This document shows positions 1 to 10,768 of a DNA stretch of 64,000 nt, in pieces. Source of the DNA: Ctena decussata (taxonomy: Eukaryota; Mollusca; Bivalvia; Lucinida; Lucinidae); NCBI GenBank assembly GCA_963989385.1, contig OZ022515.1, positions 8,030,803 through 8,094,802 of the forward strand. Reading direction: 5' to 3'. A program made the translations under genes and the position numbers. Each line of letters opens with the position of its first letter. Within the stretch, counting starts at the first letter, position 1. The notes under the pieces were generated by a model. The model did no database searches, was not told where the DNA came from, and saw nothing but the letters and a program-made list of their open reading frames with translations.

Positions 1-403
1 CCGCATGACATTACAATGTCAACATATTAGGCACAGTAGCGTTCGTAAACTTTTTGTTAGCGAACACATTTTTTGCAACCTGTGCAAGCGGACTTGATAT
101 AAACTTTAAAGTTTTCCCACTTTACAAAATGAAAACAGACAACCCCATTTCAAGAAAGCTTAAAGAGACATATTTTATAGATTTATTTAAGCCTAAACTT
201 AATCGAACGCTTTAGTGAATTTTCATTATTTGTCAAATGTATTAGAGGCGTTATTTTAACTCAATCTATTAACGTTGTTAACGTTGTAAACGTTGTTACT
301 ATGACGCCAACGTCATTATTGTTCATTCCTTGACGATCTATTGAAGTAGTGAAACGCGTTGGAATTAAACAATGTAATATCTGGCTATTCCTCTTTTTGT
401 TTC

Positions 404-408
<5 letters not shown>
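1..408. other. AT-rich non-coding sequence, no gene seen
   Basis: No splice-bounded reading frame is visible. The only local structure is a run of short direct repeats of AACGTTGT near 270-300. Confidence 0.5.

Positions 409-443
<35 letters not shown>
409..443. repeat. (TA)n microsatellite, left copy
   Basis: An uninterrupted TA dinucleotide run lies just outside the left arm of the palindrome at 475-898. A second TA run flanks the right arm at 895-953. Reading frames of the type YIYIYIYI in this area are translations of this tract, not genes. Confidence 0.95.
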
Positions 444-447
<4 letters not shown>

Positions 448-474
448 AAAATAAAAGCACATACAAGGAAAGTC

Positions 475-889
475 TATAAAAAACACAATTGAGTCCGATT
501 TCACAGTAACGTATGATTTATTTCGCTGTTTTCTACCGGTTTCACTGTTACAGTACAGATCATCAGGAACAAATATGGCGACTTTGTGTCGCATGGAAAC
601 GACGTTAGCAACGTAGCGTTCTTGTCGCATGCGCCGTAAGTTAACGTCTACTTCCGCTCATTACAGTACAATACACTGTCACATGTTAATGTGACAGTGT
701 ATTGTACTGTAATGAGCGGAAGTAGACGTTAACTTACGGCGCATGCGACAAGAACGCTACGTTGCTAACGTCGTTTCCATGCGACACAAAGTCGCCATAT
801 TTGTTCCTGATGATCTGTACTGTAACAGTGAAACCGGTAGAAAACAGCGAAATAAATCATACGTTACTGTGAAATCGGACTCAATTGTG

Positions 890-898
<9 letters not shown>
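475..898. repeat. Near-perfect palindrome, about 210-bp arms
   Basis: Positions 475-684 read as the reverse complement of 689-898, with a spacer of about 4 nt (GTTA) at the centre. The two arms give the same translated frame over more than 50 codons on opposite strands, so they are almost identical. The outer ends of the arms (ATAAAAAACACAATTGAG and its complement) abut or lie close to TA microsatellites. The arm itself does not look protein-coding. It could be a foldback transposon, a head-to-head pair of elements that end in (TA)n, or an assembly artefact. Confidence 0.9.

Positions 899-953
<55 letters not shown>
895..953. repeat. (TA)n microsatellite, right copy
   Basis: About 29 TA units follow directly on the right palindrome arm. 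The position mirrors the run at 409-443. Confidence 0.95.
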
Positions 954-957
<4 letters not shown>

Positions 958-1747
958 TCTACATCCTTTACACACATTTTCGATTTAAATAAATATTTCA
1001 AGCACATGAATACACTATCATTTCTGCTGATCATATAATCTATAATATAGGATATCTGAAAACAAACAGGTAAAACAATGAAGTTATCTCTATAATAAGT
1101 ATATATTTGCATTTTTTAAAAAAATGCAAGAAAACTGAAGTTCATGAAAATCATCATAAAAGATTGTATTTAACCGATTGGGCGAGCTTATGCCTGGTAT
1201 TTTAGAAATAGTTACATTTTTGTTATAGAATTTAAAAAATATTGAAAAAAAAACATTCCACCGTGTCATTTCCTAGAAAAAACAATATTTGATTTTCAAA
1301 AATATCCCCAAAACAGACTGCCTACTTTCTGCACATGCTGCAAGCACAGCCGGTCCCTATCCTATTATTCATTTTCCTGTTACTCTGGTTCTACCATAGA
1401 AAAATGCCTACAAAAATGAGCAGATGAAATGGAAACTGAAGACATGATCATTCTGGTTCCTAAGGAACAGTCTGATCTCGGTTTCCACTGTTTGTACAAA
1501 CCTATATGCCAGAAATCTTCGAGTCTTTACGGTAGATATTGTTAGTGTGCCTTATAATTGTATATTTTGCTACAGTTGAACGATTTCACCATGAGCAATA
1601 ACTCCCTCTCATTTGTTGTTACAAATAAAAAACAGAGTTATTCAGTATATATTTACCTTAATATCAGTAATAATAGTTTGTTTCTGTTTCGCATGTTCAC
1701 GCCTGGTAAATGCAAATTCCAGTTCTATCTGGCAAAGATCTAATTGT
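954..1747. other. AT-rich non-coding sequence, nothing recognised
   Basis: A 61-codon open frame near 1558-1743 has no splice signals, no recognisable domain and AT-driven composition. I treat the stretch as non-coding. Confidence 0.5.
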
Positions 1748-3260
1748 TACCCGACGTAGGCGGAGGATTTGACCTTCGTCGTTCCTGTGGCCGTTAATGC
1801 GTCCGTCCGTCCGTATTCCGTCCACCCGAAATCGTGTTGCCGTACCACCTCATACATCTTTCATCGGAATGATTTGAAGGTATACAGATTGTCTTTGTAC
1901 GATATGAAGATGAGCATGTATCTTTTTTTATATCTTCTATCTGGGAATTTTTCGGCCCTGGCATTGTCTAACTTTGGAAGCCTTTGACCACCACTTTTGT
2001 CCTTTAACCCTTTAATGCTAAACGAAACTGAGGAATTTAAATGCAGAAATGCGAGTCTGTCGCACTGTAATTGGTAAAGGCACGTTTACATTTGACCTAG
2101 AGTGAAAACTTAAGAGTACTATTTGCAGTTTAGGTTTTCCACATTCTGGTAATGTTTGGCTAATGCAGTGTCCATTATTTACAGAGTTATTCCCTCTTTA
2201 AGATGGTAGAAGTTCCTATCATGTCTCTTTAACTCCTCCTATATTATTTCCTTGATTCATTTGCGGTCATGCAAATCAGATTAAGAGCTCATGTAATAAG
2301 TTGAGCTTACATTATTGGCTTTGTCAGACGTTCGTCGTCTGTCCCCACATTTAAACACAAATGTCTCTTCAACCAGCCTTCCAATCTTAATCAATTTCCA
2401 TGCGTAATATTGTTGTAGCAGGGGATTGACTGCATAATAATTTAGGTCACGGTGGTTACCATGGCAGCTAGAAGTCCTACAGAATTATTATGAGGAAAAT
2501 ATAGTCCCTAGCATATAAACTACTGTTTTTCGAAATTTGACCAAACTTGCCGACAACCATTCTAAGCATAAAACACTGCTTTATCGTACAATTTGTCGCA
2601 AACTTACTTGATCTTGAGTGCTAAAACAACTCATATTTTACAGCGTCCCATGCATAGTGCATTTCTTGCAGCATTAGTCTTGTAGTTTATCAGGAACAGC
2701 AAATAATCACGACCGATTTCAAATTGTATGTCAGACCGTAATATTCACTTCGTTGTTACTTGCCCTTTAAGACGAATATGAAAATCCATAGAATTATGTC
2801 ACAGCGGGATGATATTGTCTCGGGCATAGCAGCTTTATCAAATATGCGGCTAATTAGAACCGGTGTTAACACTTGGACGAGGTCGAACTTCGGCCATATT
2901 GTACAGTTCGAATTGGGTTTATCTTAACCCATATTGGACTTTGTCCCGAGGGTAGCGACTTTATGTTGTATCGAAACGTCATCAAATATGTTGATAAATA
3001 GTACAAGAATAAGATCTGGAAGGAGTTTGAACGTCAGCCATCTTGAACGATTTGTCTTAGAGATACTGGCCCTGAAGTGCTGTAAATGGCGGTGATGGAA
3101 ATTGTCACAGACATAGCAAAACTACTTTAAAATTGCAATTTCATGAAACTTTGCAGATTATTTGGACAGGCATGTAGTCTCAGACGAGTTTGAGTTTTGG
3201 CCAAATCTTTGAGTAAGTTGCTGTAGATGCCAAAAAATAATCCATCATCCTACAATGGGG
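1748..3260. repeat. Degenerate tandem array with CGTCCGTCCGT head
   Basis: The segment opens with CCCGACGTAGGCGGAGGA, then a GTCCGTCCGTCCGTATTCCG tract. It continues as diverged units with recurring phrases such as GCCATCTTGAACGATTTGTC and TTTATCAAATATG. The same head recurs at 29767 (CCCGACGTAGGCGGAGGAGG). This is one of several arrays in the window built on the same plan. Confidence 0.55.
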
Positions 3261-3974
3261 AGAAGAAGAAAATGTTCTCCCTGGAAAATGAACCTTTTTT
3301 TCTGAACTGATAAGCAGGGCAGGCATAAACTGTATGAGGAATTCGAAATTTGATCCGGTGAGCTAAAACAGGCCAAGCATTCTGATGTCCCAAGAATCTT
3401 CCATTTAACTACAAATAATGTCATAATTTCCTACTATGCGCACGGGGTATGAGTAATTGGATTAAATCTGTTTTTTATATATTATTGCAGGACCTTAAAT
3501 GCTAGTTTTAAAATTGACTGTATGCGTTAATAACGTCACTCCGACAGATTTAAAACTCTTGGACAAAACCTGCGAAATACTATGTTTATCCACTTACTTA
3601 TGAAATAAAAATTACCACCAATGGCTCAACACTGACGAAAACATATAATCTTTTACATTCATACCGGAAACAGTTAGTCAAGCTGAAATTAAGGGTGGAC
3701 AGGATGTTTCGTAATTATATGATACCAGTTTTCGACTTAATTTCTTTTTATAATGGAATATATAGAAACGTGCAATGTAACATTTTAAAGTAGGCATATG
3801 TAGGTTTTTGTTTACAAGTACTTCCAGGTAATGTTTCGTGCCATGAAAGTTGTAAAGACAGCCAAACATTTCCTGCATTTTTGGAAACGTCAATTTATGG
3901 TTATTTTTGAACAAGAAGACGGTAAAAGATTCTTCTCTTCATCCTACTGATGCAGACTTAAGAGAGATTATTAT
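3261..3974. other. Non-coding sequence, nothing recognised
   Basis: AT-rich sequence without splice-bounded coding potential or a repeat that I can match elsewhere in the window. Confidence 0.4.
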
Positions 3975-4093
3975 ACGGTTGTTTTGATCCCAGCCCTGAT
4001 CTCAGCCCGAGTTGAACGTATCGGCCCGAGCTTGAAGGGCGAGGGCTGATACCGTCCGATGGCTGGGATCAGGGCTGGGATCAAAACAACCGT
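3975..4093. repeat. Short hairpin element
   Basis: ACGGTTGTTTTGATCCCAGC at the left end is matched by its reverse complement at 4074-4093, giving arms of about 27 bp around a GC-richer loop. The loop contains CAGCCC/CGGCCC words also found near 4515-4640 and in the hairpin at 5578-5699. A small non-autonomous DNA element is likely. Confidence 0.75.
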
Positions 4094-5331
4094 GTTGTGA
4101 TCTTTTTATCATATACTTTTTTAAATAGAAAATGAATTTCTGTAAGAAATAGTGCAATATTTTTTAATATAATAAAATATGTCTCTTTTCTCTTTTATTG
4201 GATGAAATAACATGACGATGGTCGAGTCGGATGATCATGGATAGTGACCACCATGATTCTTTCAGCTGAAAGTCAACTGAATAGAAAATCAAGAAAACAC
4301 AACAAACCTGTTCGGTATTTTAATCGTATATGGCTCACATTACAAAATAAAACTTACCGAGAATGTTTTCTGGTGTTGAAACAGACTACAAAGACTCTGT
4401 GTGTCCACTTTCAACCAGTCGACGAGCGGCAATAAAACATGGCGTCGAACGTATTTTAGCCTGCTGAATTGTTTTGATGACGTCAGCGTCAATACTTGAC
4501 GTTAGCACCAAATTTGAGGGCTGATACAAGGGCTGAGATTTTTCTGTCCCGCCCTACACGTATAGTGATCTCGGCCATACACGTGACTTTTGGACAACAG
4601 GGCTGGACAGCGCTTTCTGACAGGGCTATAATGGTTGGACCAAATACATGTATCTAGTATCAAGGGCAATACTAGTGAAAGTATATGATAAATTACATTT
4701 ATCACATAGATACCGAATTTTGGACTGCCTAAGAAGCAATCTGCGTGTTTAGTAAAGCTTAGCTTTCAGATTTTTTATCCTACCCGCCAGTCCGATCGAG
4801 GTTTCTCCGGTCTGATACGTTTATCAGCCCGTCGTTTACGTCAACGATGTCGCGTGAGGTACTTCGAAGTTTAAGTGGCGAGTGCGATGTGGCAGAATAA
4901 AAAAAATCCCATCCTTTCAGAGCTTCCACCTCTCTTATTATCCATCGTAGACATAAAGTGTGGCCACTCTTTTTTTTAGTTAGATCGAAAGGAACCCGTT
5001 GGTGTCAAAATAAATATGAAATCGCTATTTTTTTGTTTCGCTGCAAAACGGCAAGCGCTACAAGACTGGACAGGCGGGAAGCATTTCAGAGGGTCCAGTG
5101 ATGCCGTGTGTAAGTAAGACTTATCGTAAGATCCCTCGTTTCATTAGACACTTGTCGTCAGTTGCTTGCCTCGTTTCATTATACAATGACATATTACAAT
5201 CACACTCGTGTGTCCCTGCCGTTGTGATTGCTTGATGCCCTTTTATAGGCCTTGTCCTTCAGCAGAAGTAGCAAGCTTTCGCAACTTCAAAAATATTGAT
5301 TCCTAGCAACCATTTCGGTATTTTTTTTCTT

Positions 5332-5535
5332 AAAGACAGAACTTCTCTGCCGGGGGTCTGGATCCCAGCAATAGCATATCTTACTTGTACAGGTAAAGGT
5401 GTGAAAATTTATTCAACCAATCAGTGGACCAGAATTACCAGTTATAATAATTTCATTGGCTGAAAGGAGGTGTTGACACTATATGATCAAGAGACAGAAT
5501 GACACTGTGGAAGTTAATCCTTTTTATATAGTAGC
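5332..5535 (+). repeat. Dispersed repeat, copy 1 of 2
   Basis: This stretch matches 48481-48690 in the same orientation. Shared words include GGTAAAGGTGTGAAA, CCAATCAGTGGACCA, AATTTCATTGGCTGA and GATCAAGAGACAGA. The copies differ at many bases, so they are old. No coding frame is shared. Confidence 0.85.
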
Positions 5536-5577
5536 ACTCCTGTCTTTTACTAGAATCTATATGATAAACAAATCATA

Positions 5578-5699
5578 ACATGGGTGTTTCGTTATCGCCC
5601 GATTGATCAGCCCTCGATAAATATCGGCCCTCAGGCAAGCCTTCGGTCCGATATTGGAGTATCGGGCTGATAAATCGGATGATAAAGATAAACCCATGT
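5578..5699. repeat. Short hairpin element
   Basis: ACATGGGTGTTT at the left end pairs with AAACCCATGT at the right end, and the pairing continues through CCGATTGATCAGCCC / GGGCTGATAAATCGG with a few mismatches. Loop words (TCGGCCCTC, TCGGTCCGA) resemble those of the hairpin at 3975-4093. This is a probable MITE. Confidence 0.75.
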
Positions 5700-5990
5700 A
5701 ATAATCTCTATTTATTTGTTGCCAGTGATCAGCGGGAGGTATACTCCATACCAAAGGATGTAGCTGTACTAAGTTATCAACCTGAAGATAAATAAATGGA
5801 TTCTGTTAGGCGAAACATCGTTTGAATGTCAGAAATTTAAGACAAAGTTTTGATCAAAGATTTCCTGAAAATGACGTTGATAAAATTTGAGAAATCTTTT
5901 GACGTCTGGTAGATTACTGGACTAGTACAACTAACGCTGCTATCGGCTATTGACTAAAGACTAAACTCACCGTTTAGAATAGTGAACGGC

Positions 5991-6589
5991 TATATATACT
6001 CGAAAAAAATATTAAAGGGTCAAACTTTTACCCCGCGATTTCTGGAACATTTCAAACATTTGGTAAAATAAATCATTTCCACCTTCCATTTCATTTATTT
6101 CACAAGTTTTGTACACATGAAGTTTAAAAATATTGCCTATATCTTGACCAAGTCCAGACTTCAATTCACACTACCCTCAAAATCAGAGTTTTTTGAAGTC
6201 CATAGGGAACAAATTCACCAAAATTTTCGATTTCGCCATTTCATTAATTTTTTGAAAAATTGCTAAATAGTCATCAAGTTTAATCATTTTTAAGGTCAGC
6301 AAGCTATAAGCAGTTAAAAACTCATAGCAATTTTAGAAGTTATTCCCAACCAAACTGACACACTATCAATTCTCTATGGGAATTCAAACAGCTTTCATTT
6401 TAGGGGTAGTTTGACTTAAAGCTTGACCTTGGTCAAGACAAAGGCCATAGGTTCAAGCTTCATGTGTATAAAACTTGTAAAATGAATAAAATGGAAGGTA
6501 GAAATGATTTATTTTACCAAATGTTTGAAATGTTCCAGAAATCGCAGGGTAAAAGTTTGACCCTTTTATATTTTTTTTGAGTATATATA
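5991..6589. mobile_element. Foldback (long inverted repeat) element, about 600 bp
   Basis: The left arm from TATATATACTCG at 5991 to about 6215 is repeated in reverse complement at about 6365-6589. Matching pairs include GGGTCAAACTTTTACCC / GGGTAAAAGTTTGACCC and TTTCAAACATTTGGTAAAAT / ATTTTACCAAATGTTTGAAA. The first 150 bp of the arms are nearly identical and the inner part is more diverged. No transposase frame is present, and a target-site duplication is not clear. Confidence 0.85.
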
Positions 6590-8088
6590 TCCATTGAAGC
6601 GTCCAATGTGAATGTAGATTTCGACGTTGCCAAACCTGATAAATTTTACATCCTTTGCGTCACATCAAATATAAATCATATTGAATCGGGAAAACTGATT
6701 TGTATACTACAATGTAAACTTTAAATGATGGGGTATTCGCCTCGAGGTTCTTGAGCCGGATAACATTAAATTTTGACCCCGTGAAAACATGACCCCACGC
6801 GTCAATTCTCAATGTTGAAACTTGACCCAGGTTAATTTTCAACACTGAAAAATGCTCTATGGGTCGATATTCAACATTGAAAAGTGGCCAGTAGGGTCAT
6901 TTTTTCAACAGGTTCAAATTTTAATATAACACCAGCAGTGGCCCAAGATTAAGGTATGTGGCTAAATTAAAATGAGGCCTACAGAGACGAGTGGAAGCCT
7001 GGACTTTTTGTAACAATACGAGACGCGTGGAAAGTTTAAACCTCAGTGTGAATTATGTTTAGAACTTGTACTCAACATTTCACCAATCCTCAACAATAAG
7101 TAAGAAAGGCTAAAGGTCACCTGATAAAAAAATTAGGGAAAAGAGTACACGTCGATGTTTTTCCGCCATTTTTGGAAAGGGAAACAACAACAATGTTAGT
7201 GACTTCCTATTTGCTTTTCTGGAGGATAATTTCCATTAAGATGGGGTCTGCGCTTAAAGGAAAGCACTTTTCTGCACGTGGGAGGGGGGAGGGGGCAAGT
7301 TATTCTGTGTAACACTTGACTGTCGTTGAAAAGGGAGGCAAAAAAATGAAAATGGCAGAGTTGTTTCCTTTGAAAGTATACCCTTTCACCTTAGGGTAAG
7401 ACATTGACTCTTATTTGTTAAACGTAACTTCTATCACTCCAACTTCAAAACGTTCAAGTGTAACGTCACGACATGGCAAAGCCTAAAGAGATAACTGCTA
7501 TCTCTTTTGCTAGAGCTGTTGCCTGTATGACTTCAAAATGTAATGGATAGATTATGCGATTTACGAGTGCTTTCGTTAAGTCGACGTCAACATTAACATT
7601 GCACTGCACGGCGGTCCTGAACGTTGAATGACAGTAAAAAATGAAAACCTAAAATATAACTTGCTTAAAGCCAATACTTGAATCGGCATTTGGTTTGATG
7701 GTTTGTTGTTTGTTTTACTGAGTAATAATATTTGAGTTACGTCGAGCCGTCTCACAACGCGATAGTAGAAAGGAAAGATAGGGTTGAGGCAAAGACGAGG
7801 CAGAGAAAATTATAATCCCACAGGACTCCCGACCCCTCCGCTCTCCCCAACTCTCCGCGCCGATCTGTTGCAAGCATTTTAGTCTTGAAGATGTAGTTTG
7901 TCCCGATTCGAAAGTCCATCACACCAAACAGTGGCAGTCTGATGAAAGCCATTACTTAGCCAGTTAGGAACCATTTTAAAATGAAAAAACTTGCTACCCC
8001 TGGACAATTTTAAAAGGCAAATGGTCCCTTCCTTTAAAAGTTGTCTTCTGCATTACTTAGACAAGACACGTGAATTTTATTTTATGTA
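6590..8088. other. Non-coding sequence with minor low complexity
   Basis: No gene is seen. There are local TTCAACATTGAAAA-type repeats around 6810-6910 and a G-rich run at 7280-7297. Confidence 0.4.
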
Positions 8089-8310
8089 TCTAGGGTTAGT
8101 CTAGAGTCGCAACTCGCTTTGTTTCCTTGAAACCTGTCAATACAGTCCAAACATATTTGTGATAGAATCTTGTATAGCATTTTTTCCTTGGAAGGGGGGA
8201 TTCATCTAGGGTCAGTCTAGAGTCGCAACTCGCTATGTTTCCTTGAAACTAGTCAATACAGTCCAAACATATTTGTGATAGAAACTTGTATAATATTCAC
8301 GTATTGCTCA
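8089..8310 (+). repeat. Two-copy tandem duplication, 116-bp period
   Basis: TCTAGGGTTAGTCTAGAGTC at 8089 recurs at 8205 with few changes. The match continues through AATACAGTCCAAACATATTT in both copies. Confidence 0.85.
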
Positions 8311-9240
8311 TCTGCGGCTAAATGTTACATCGGAATGAGGTCCTGTTCATACATTCACGTTTCGTTCACACATGGACAGTCCCATTAACACGTAGAGGAT
8401 CCGTTGAAAAATGCAAGCCCCGTTCCTATATGGACATCCCGTTCGCATATGTAGTTCCCTTTCGCAGGTACAGCCTTGCAGATGTCGTTCACTCATGCAG
8501 GCCCCGTTCACATGTAGCGGTCCAATACACATGTGGGGGTCCGTTCACTCGTGGAAGATCCATTTACAGGTGGCGGTCCTGTTCGCAAATGCAGTTCCTG
8601 ATCACATATGGAGGACTTCTCTCAAATGAAGGTTCCTTTCTCACATGCGGATCCCGTTAACACCTGGAGGTCCCGTTTACACTTCACAGGCGCAGAGCCC
8701 ATTCAACCGTGGATTGTCCGTTCGCCTGTGGCGGTCCCTTGCATACTTGGATAATCAGACTGCATGTCCCGTTTTACGTGCTGGATCTTTAAACAATACA
8801 GGACCCGCGAAGGTCTCCATCTAGCGTGCAGCACCTTTTCACAGGTGAGTGTCTCGTTCATACGTACATATGTACCTATCTCGTTCACACGTCCCGTCCC
8901 GTTTATATGTGGGTATCTCGTCCACACCTGGAGAAGCCATTCTAACAAGCAGAAATGTTCATACATGGAGGCCCTGTCAGACTTAAAATACATGTTCACA
9001 CGTGCAGGTCAAGTTTATATCTTCTTTTTTGGTTCACCTATAACGGTTTCGTTCACACGTGGTGAATCCTTTCCGACAATGGAGGACCCGGTCACTGGAG
9101 GAGATTCAATTCACATTACCTGTTGTTGTTTTTTTGGTTGTTTTCGTTGTTTTCATTGATGACCCGCCCATTTACATTCCAAGGTCTCATTCACACATTA
9201 AGGACCAGTTCAGGCACGAAAGGCGTTACACATGGAGATT
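8310..9240 (+). repeat. Degenerate 19-bp minisatellite
   Basis: Successive units fit the loose consensus TTCACACATGGAGGTCCCG, for example TTCCTATATGGACATCCCG, TTCGCATATGTAGTTCCCT and TTCACTCATGCAGGCCCCG, each 19 nt. Forty or so diverged units appear to span the region, with occasional longer spacers. Because 19 is not a multiple of three, the open frames here (for example 8322-8660) do not encode a repeated peptide and are not genes. Confidence 0.85.
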
Positions 9241-9303
9241 CTAGAAATCACCTTTACCCTTTGCAGAGAGTTTGGTACCCTCAGAATTTGACATGTGTCC
9301 TAC

Positions 9304-9450
9304 CGAGCCGTCTAGCGCAGTCGGCCGCACGTCGGACTGCAGATCAAGCGGTCGCGAGTTCGATTCCCAGCCCGGCCCCTGAACAGTCGTGAAGATTGAT
9401 CATGAAATATTGTCTACGCTCATTCTCTCCCTTCCGCTGTCTTAAGGGCA
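9304..9450 (+). mobile_element. tRNA-derived SINE head and central domain
   Basis: A tRNA-like block starts at GAGCCGTCTAGCGCAGTCGG (A-box-like) and has GCGAGTTCGATTCCC (B-box-like), with a Cys-like TGCA in the anticodon position. The cloverleaf is imperfect. It is followed by CCTTCCGCTGTCTTAAGGGC and AGTTGTGAG, which match the central part of the SINE at 23081-23359 (CCTTCCGCTGATTCAAGAAG, GGCAGTTGTCAG). The heads differ and the body is shared. Confidence 0.75.
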
Positions 9451-9535
9451 GTTGTGAGTTTGTTTGTTTTGTTGAGTATTTACGGCCCAGTAAACAGCTA
9501 AGGTCATGTCGAGGCGGTCAGTTAACCTACTCAAA
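9451..9535 (-). mobile_element. SINE tail module in reverse orientation
   Basis: Read on the - strand this gives GTAGGTTAACTGACCGCCTC and GACATGACCTTAGCTGTTTA, followed by an A/C-rich tail. The SINE at 23081-23359 carries GTTAGGTTAACTGACCGTCC and GACATGACCTTAGTTGTTTA before its (CCAA)n tail. The module is therefore inverted relative to the tRNA head directly to its left, probably because two SINE copies are joined. Confidence 0.7.
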
Positions 9536-9555
9536 CTGTCCCATGACACTGCTCC

Positions 9556-9625
9556 ATGGTATGGCCCATGTTCCTTCTTTCGAATGTGTTCTCTGCTCTC
9601 GAAGAAGTTCTTTAAGATTTTAATT
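9556..9625 (+). repeat. Dispersed repeat, copy 1 of 2
   Basis: TGGCCCATGTTCCTTCTTTC, TGTTCTCTGCTCT and TTTAAGATTTTAATTAG match 22246-22312 closely and in the same orientation. Confidence 0.75.
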
Positions 9626-10324
9626 AGACGGATGAGGGGTTTATAAGCAGATCTGACAAAAATGTCACCCAGTGCCCACTCGCATCTAGAAAATTGCAAC
9701 TTATTCTCCTAATGTCGTCATTCTATTCTGTTCTGAAGCTTTCTTCGAAGTGTTTTACATGCAATTATGTTGCATTTGGACCTATACCTCGGATAGTGGT
9801 GCTGGTCTTGCAGGTCTACTGAGCGCTTTACACTAACGCATTGCTTAGCCGTTCGTATGAGCGTTCTTGTCATATATTTCGACGTTTCGCTCTTCTTCTA
9901 TTCCAGATAATATTCTTCTATTCCAGATAATATTTTAAACCGAGGCCCCAATCAATCGATCGTACTCAGGCACGTTTTGGGGCGGCTAGGTCGGATACCA
10001 ATCCCAGGAACAACGTGCATACTATCTTTGAATTTGACACAGATGACAGACGGACTCGGGCACCCAGACGTTTCTCTTATGGGTTCGTTCCGCGGAGCCG
10101 CTGGGAAGGACCCGTTTTTGGAGGCATTGGGGAAACATGTGTATGCAAGGTCACTATCGCAGTATATCTATATAGGCTCTACACTGTTAGGAGCTTACTA
10201 GAATTGGCAAAATATCCGATTTTCCCCGTATGCTACGAAATTTTGCAAAACAATGAGAAAAATTGAAAGCTCTGGAGGTGATGAAAACTAATGAAACCAT
10301 TTCATTGATCATTTCGTTTTACAT
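9626..10324. other. Non-coding sequence, nothing recognised
   Basis: An exact 19-bp direct duplication (ATTCTTCTATTCCAGATAA) lies at about 9892-9932. The overlapping frames at 9977-10266 show no domain and no splice signals. Confidence 0.4.
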
Positions 10325-10376
10325 TTTTTTTTTTTTTTGGGGGGGGGGGAGGAGGAGGAGAGAGAAGGAAAATAAA
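10325..10376 (+). repeat. Low-complexity T/G/purine tract
   Basis: A T run is followed by a G run and then GGAGGAGGAGAGAGAAGGAAAA. Confidence 0.9.
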
Positions 10377-10580
10377 GAGCTGTAACTCGTTAAGATGTTT
10401 GAAAATATTTGCTTTCAGCCGGAGCCCATATACAGGTCCGACTCTCATACCATTGCACCAGGGTACTATATGTACATGTAGTCGTAGGATTTTCTTTTTT
10501 TACGACAATGGCAGCGGGAGTTAATTAGTTGTTTGGTCCTTTAGGTTTTAACGGCCCTTTGAGATAGTATTTCAGTCTAT

Positions 10581-10768
10581 ACCGAGCCGCCTCCCAGAGA
10601 GTAGGCGAGAAAGGAGAAAGGACAGATGAGAGAAAAACGTCCAAACAACCTTTCCCGTATCTCTATTTCAAGATACCGAGCCGCCTCACAGAGAGTAGGC
10701 GAGAAAGGAGAAAGGACAGATGAGAGAAAAATGTCCAAACAACCCTCCCCGTATCTATTGCAAGATAG
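10581..10768 (+). repeat. Two-copy tandem duplication, 94-bp period
   Basis: ACCGAGCCGCCTCCCAGAGA at 10581 recurs at 10675 with one change, and the match runs through GACAGATGAGAGAAAAA and CCCGTATCT. The open frames on both strands here are products of this repeat. Confidence 0.9.

Noticed and set aside
385..1112. Several reading frames with YIYIYIYI tracts and a shared 53-residue peptide on both strands
   Set aside because: They are translations of TA microsatellites and of the palindrome arms. There are no splice or start signals and no domain.
8322..9159. Frames of 112 and 131 codons
   Set aside because: They lie in the 19-bp minisatellite. The peptide is not periodic and the composition reflects the DNA repeat.
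9304..9380. Possible tRNA-Cys-like gene
   Set aside because: The cloverleaf is imperfect and it continues into the shared SINE central domain.
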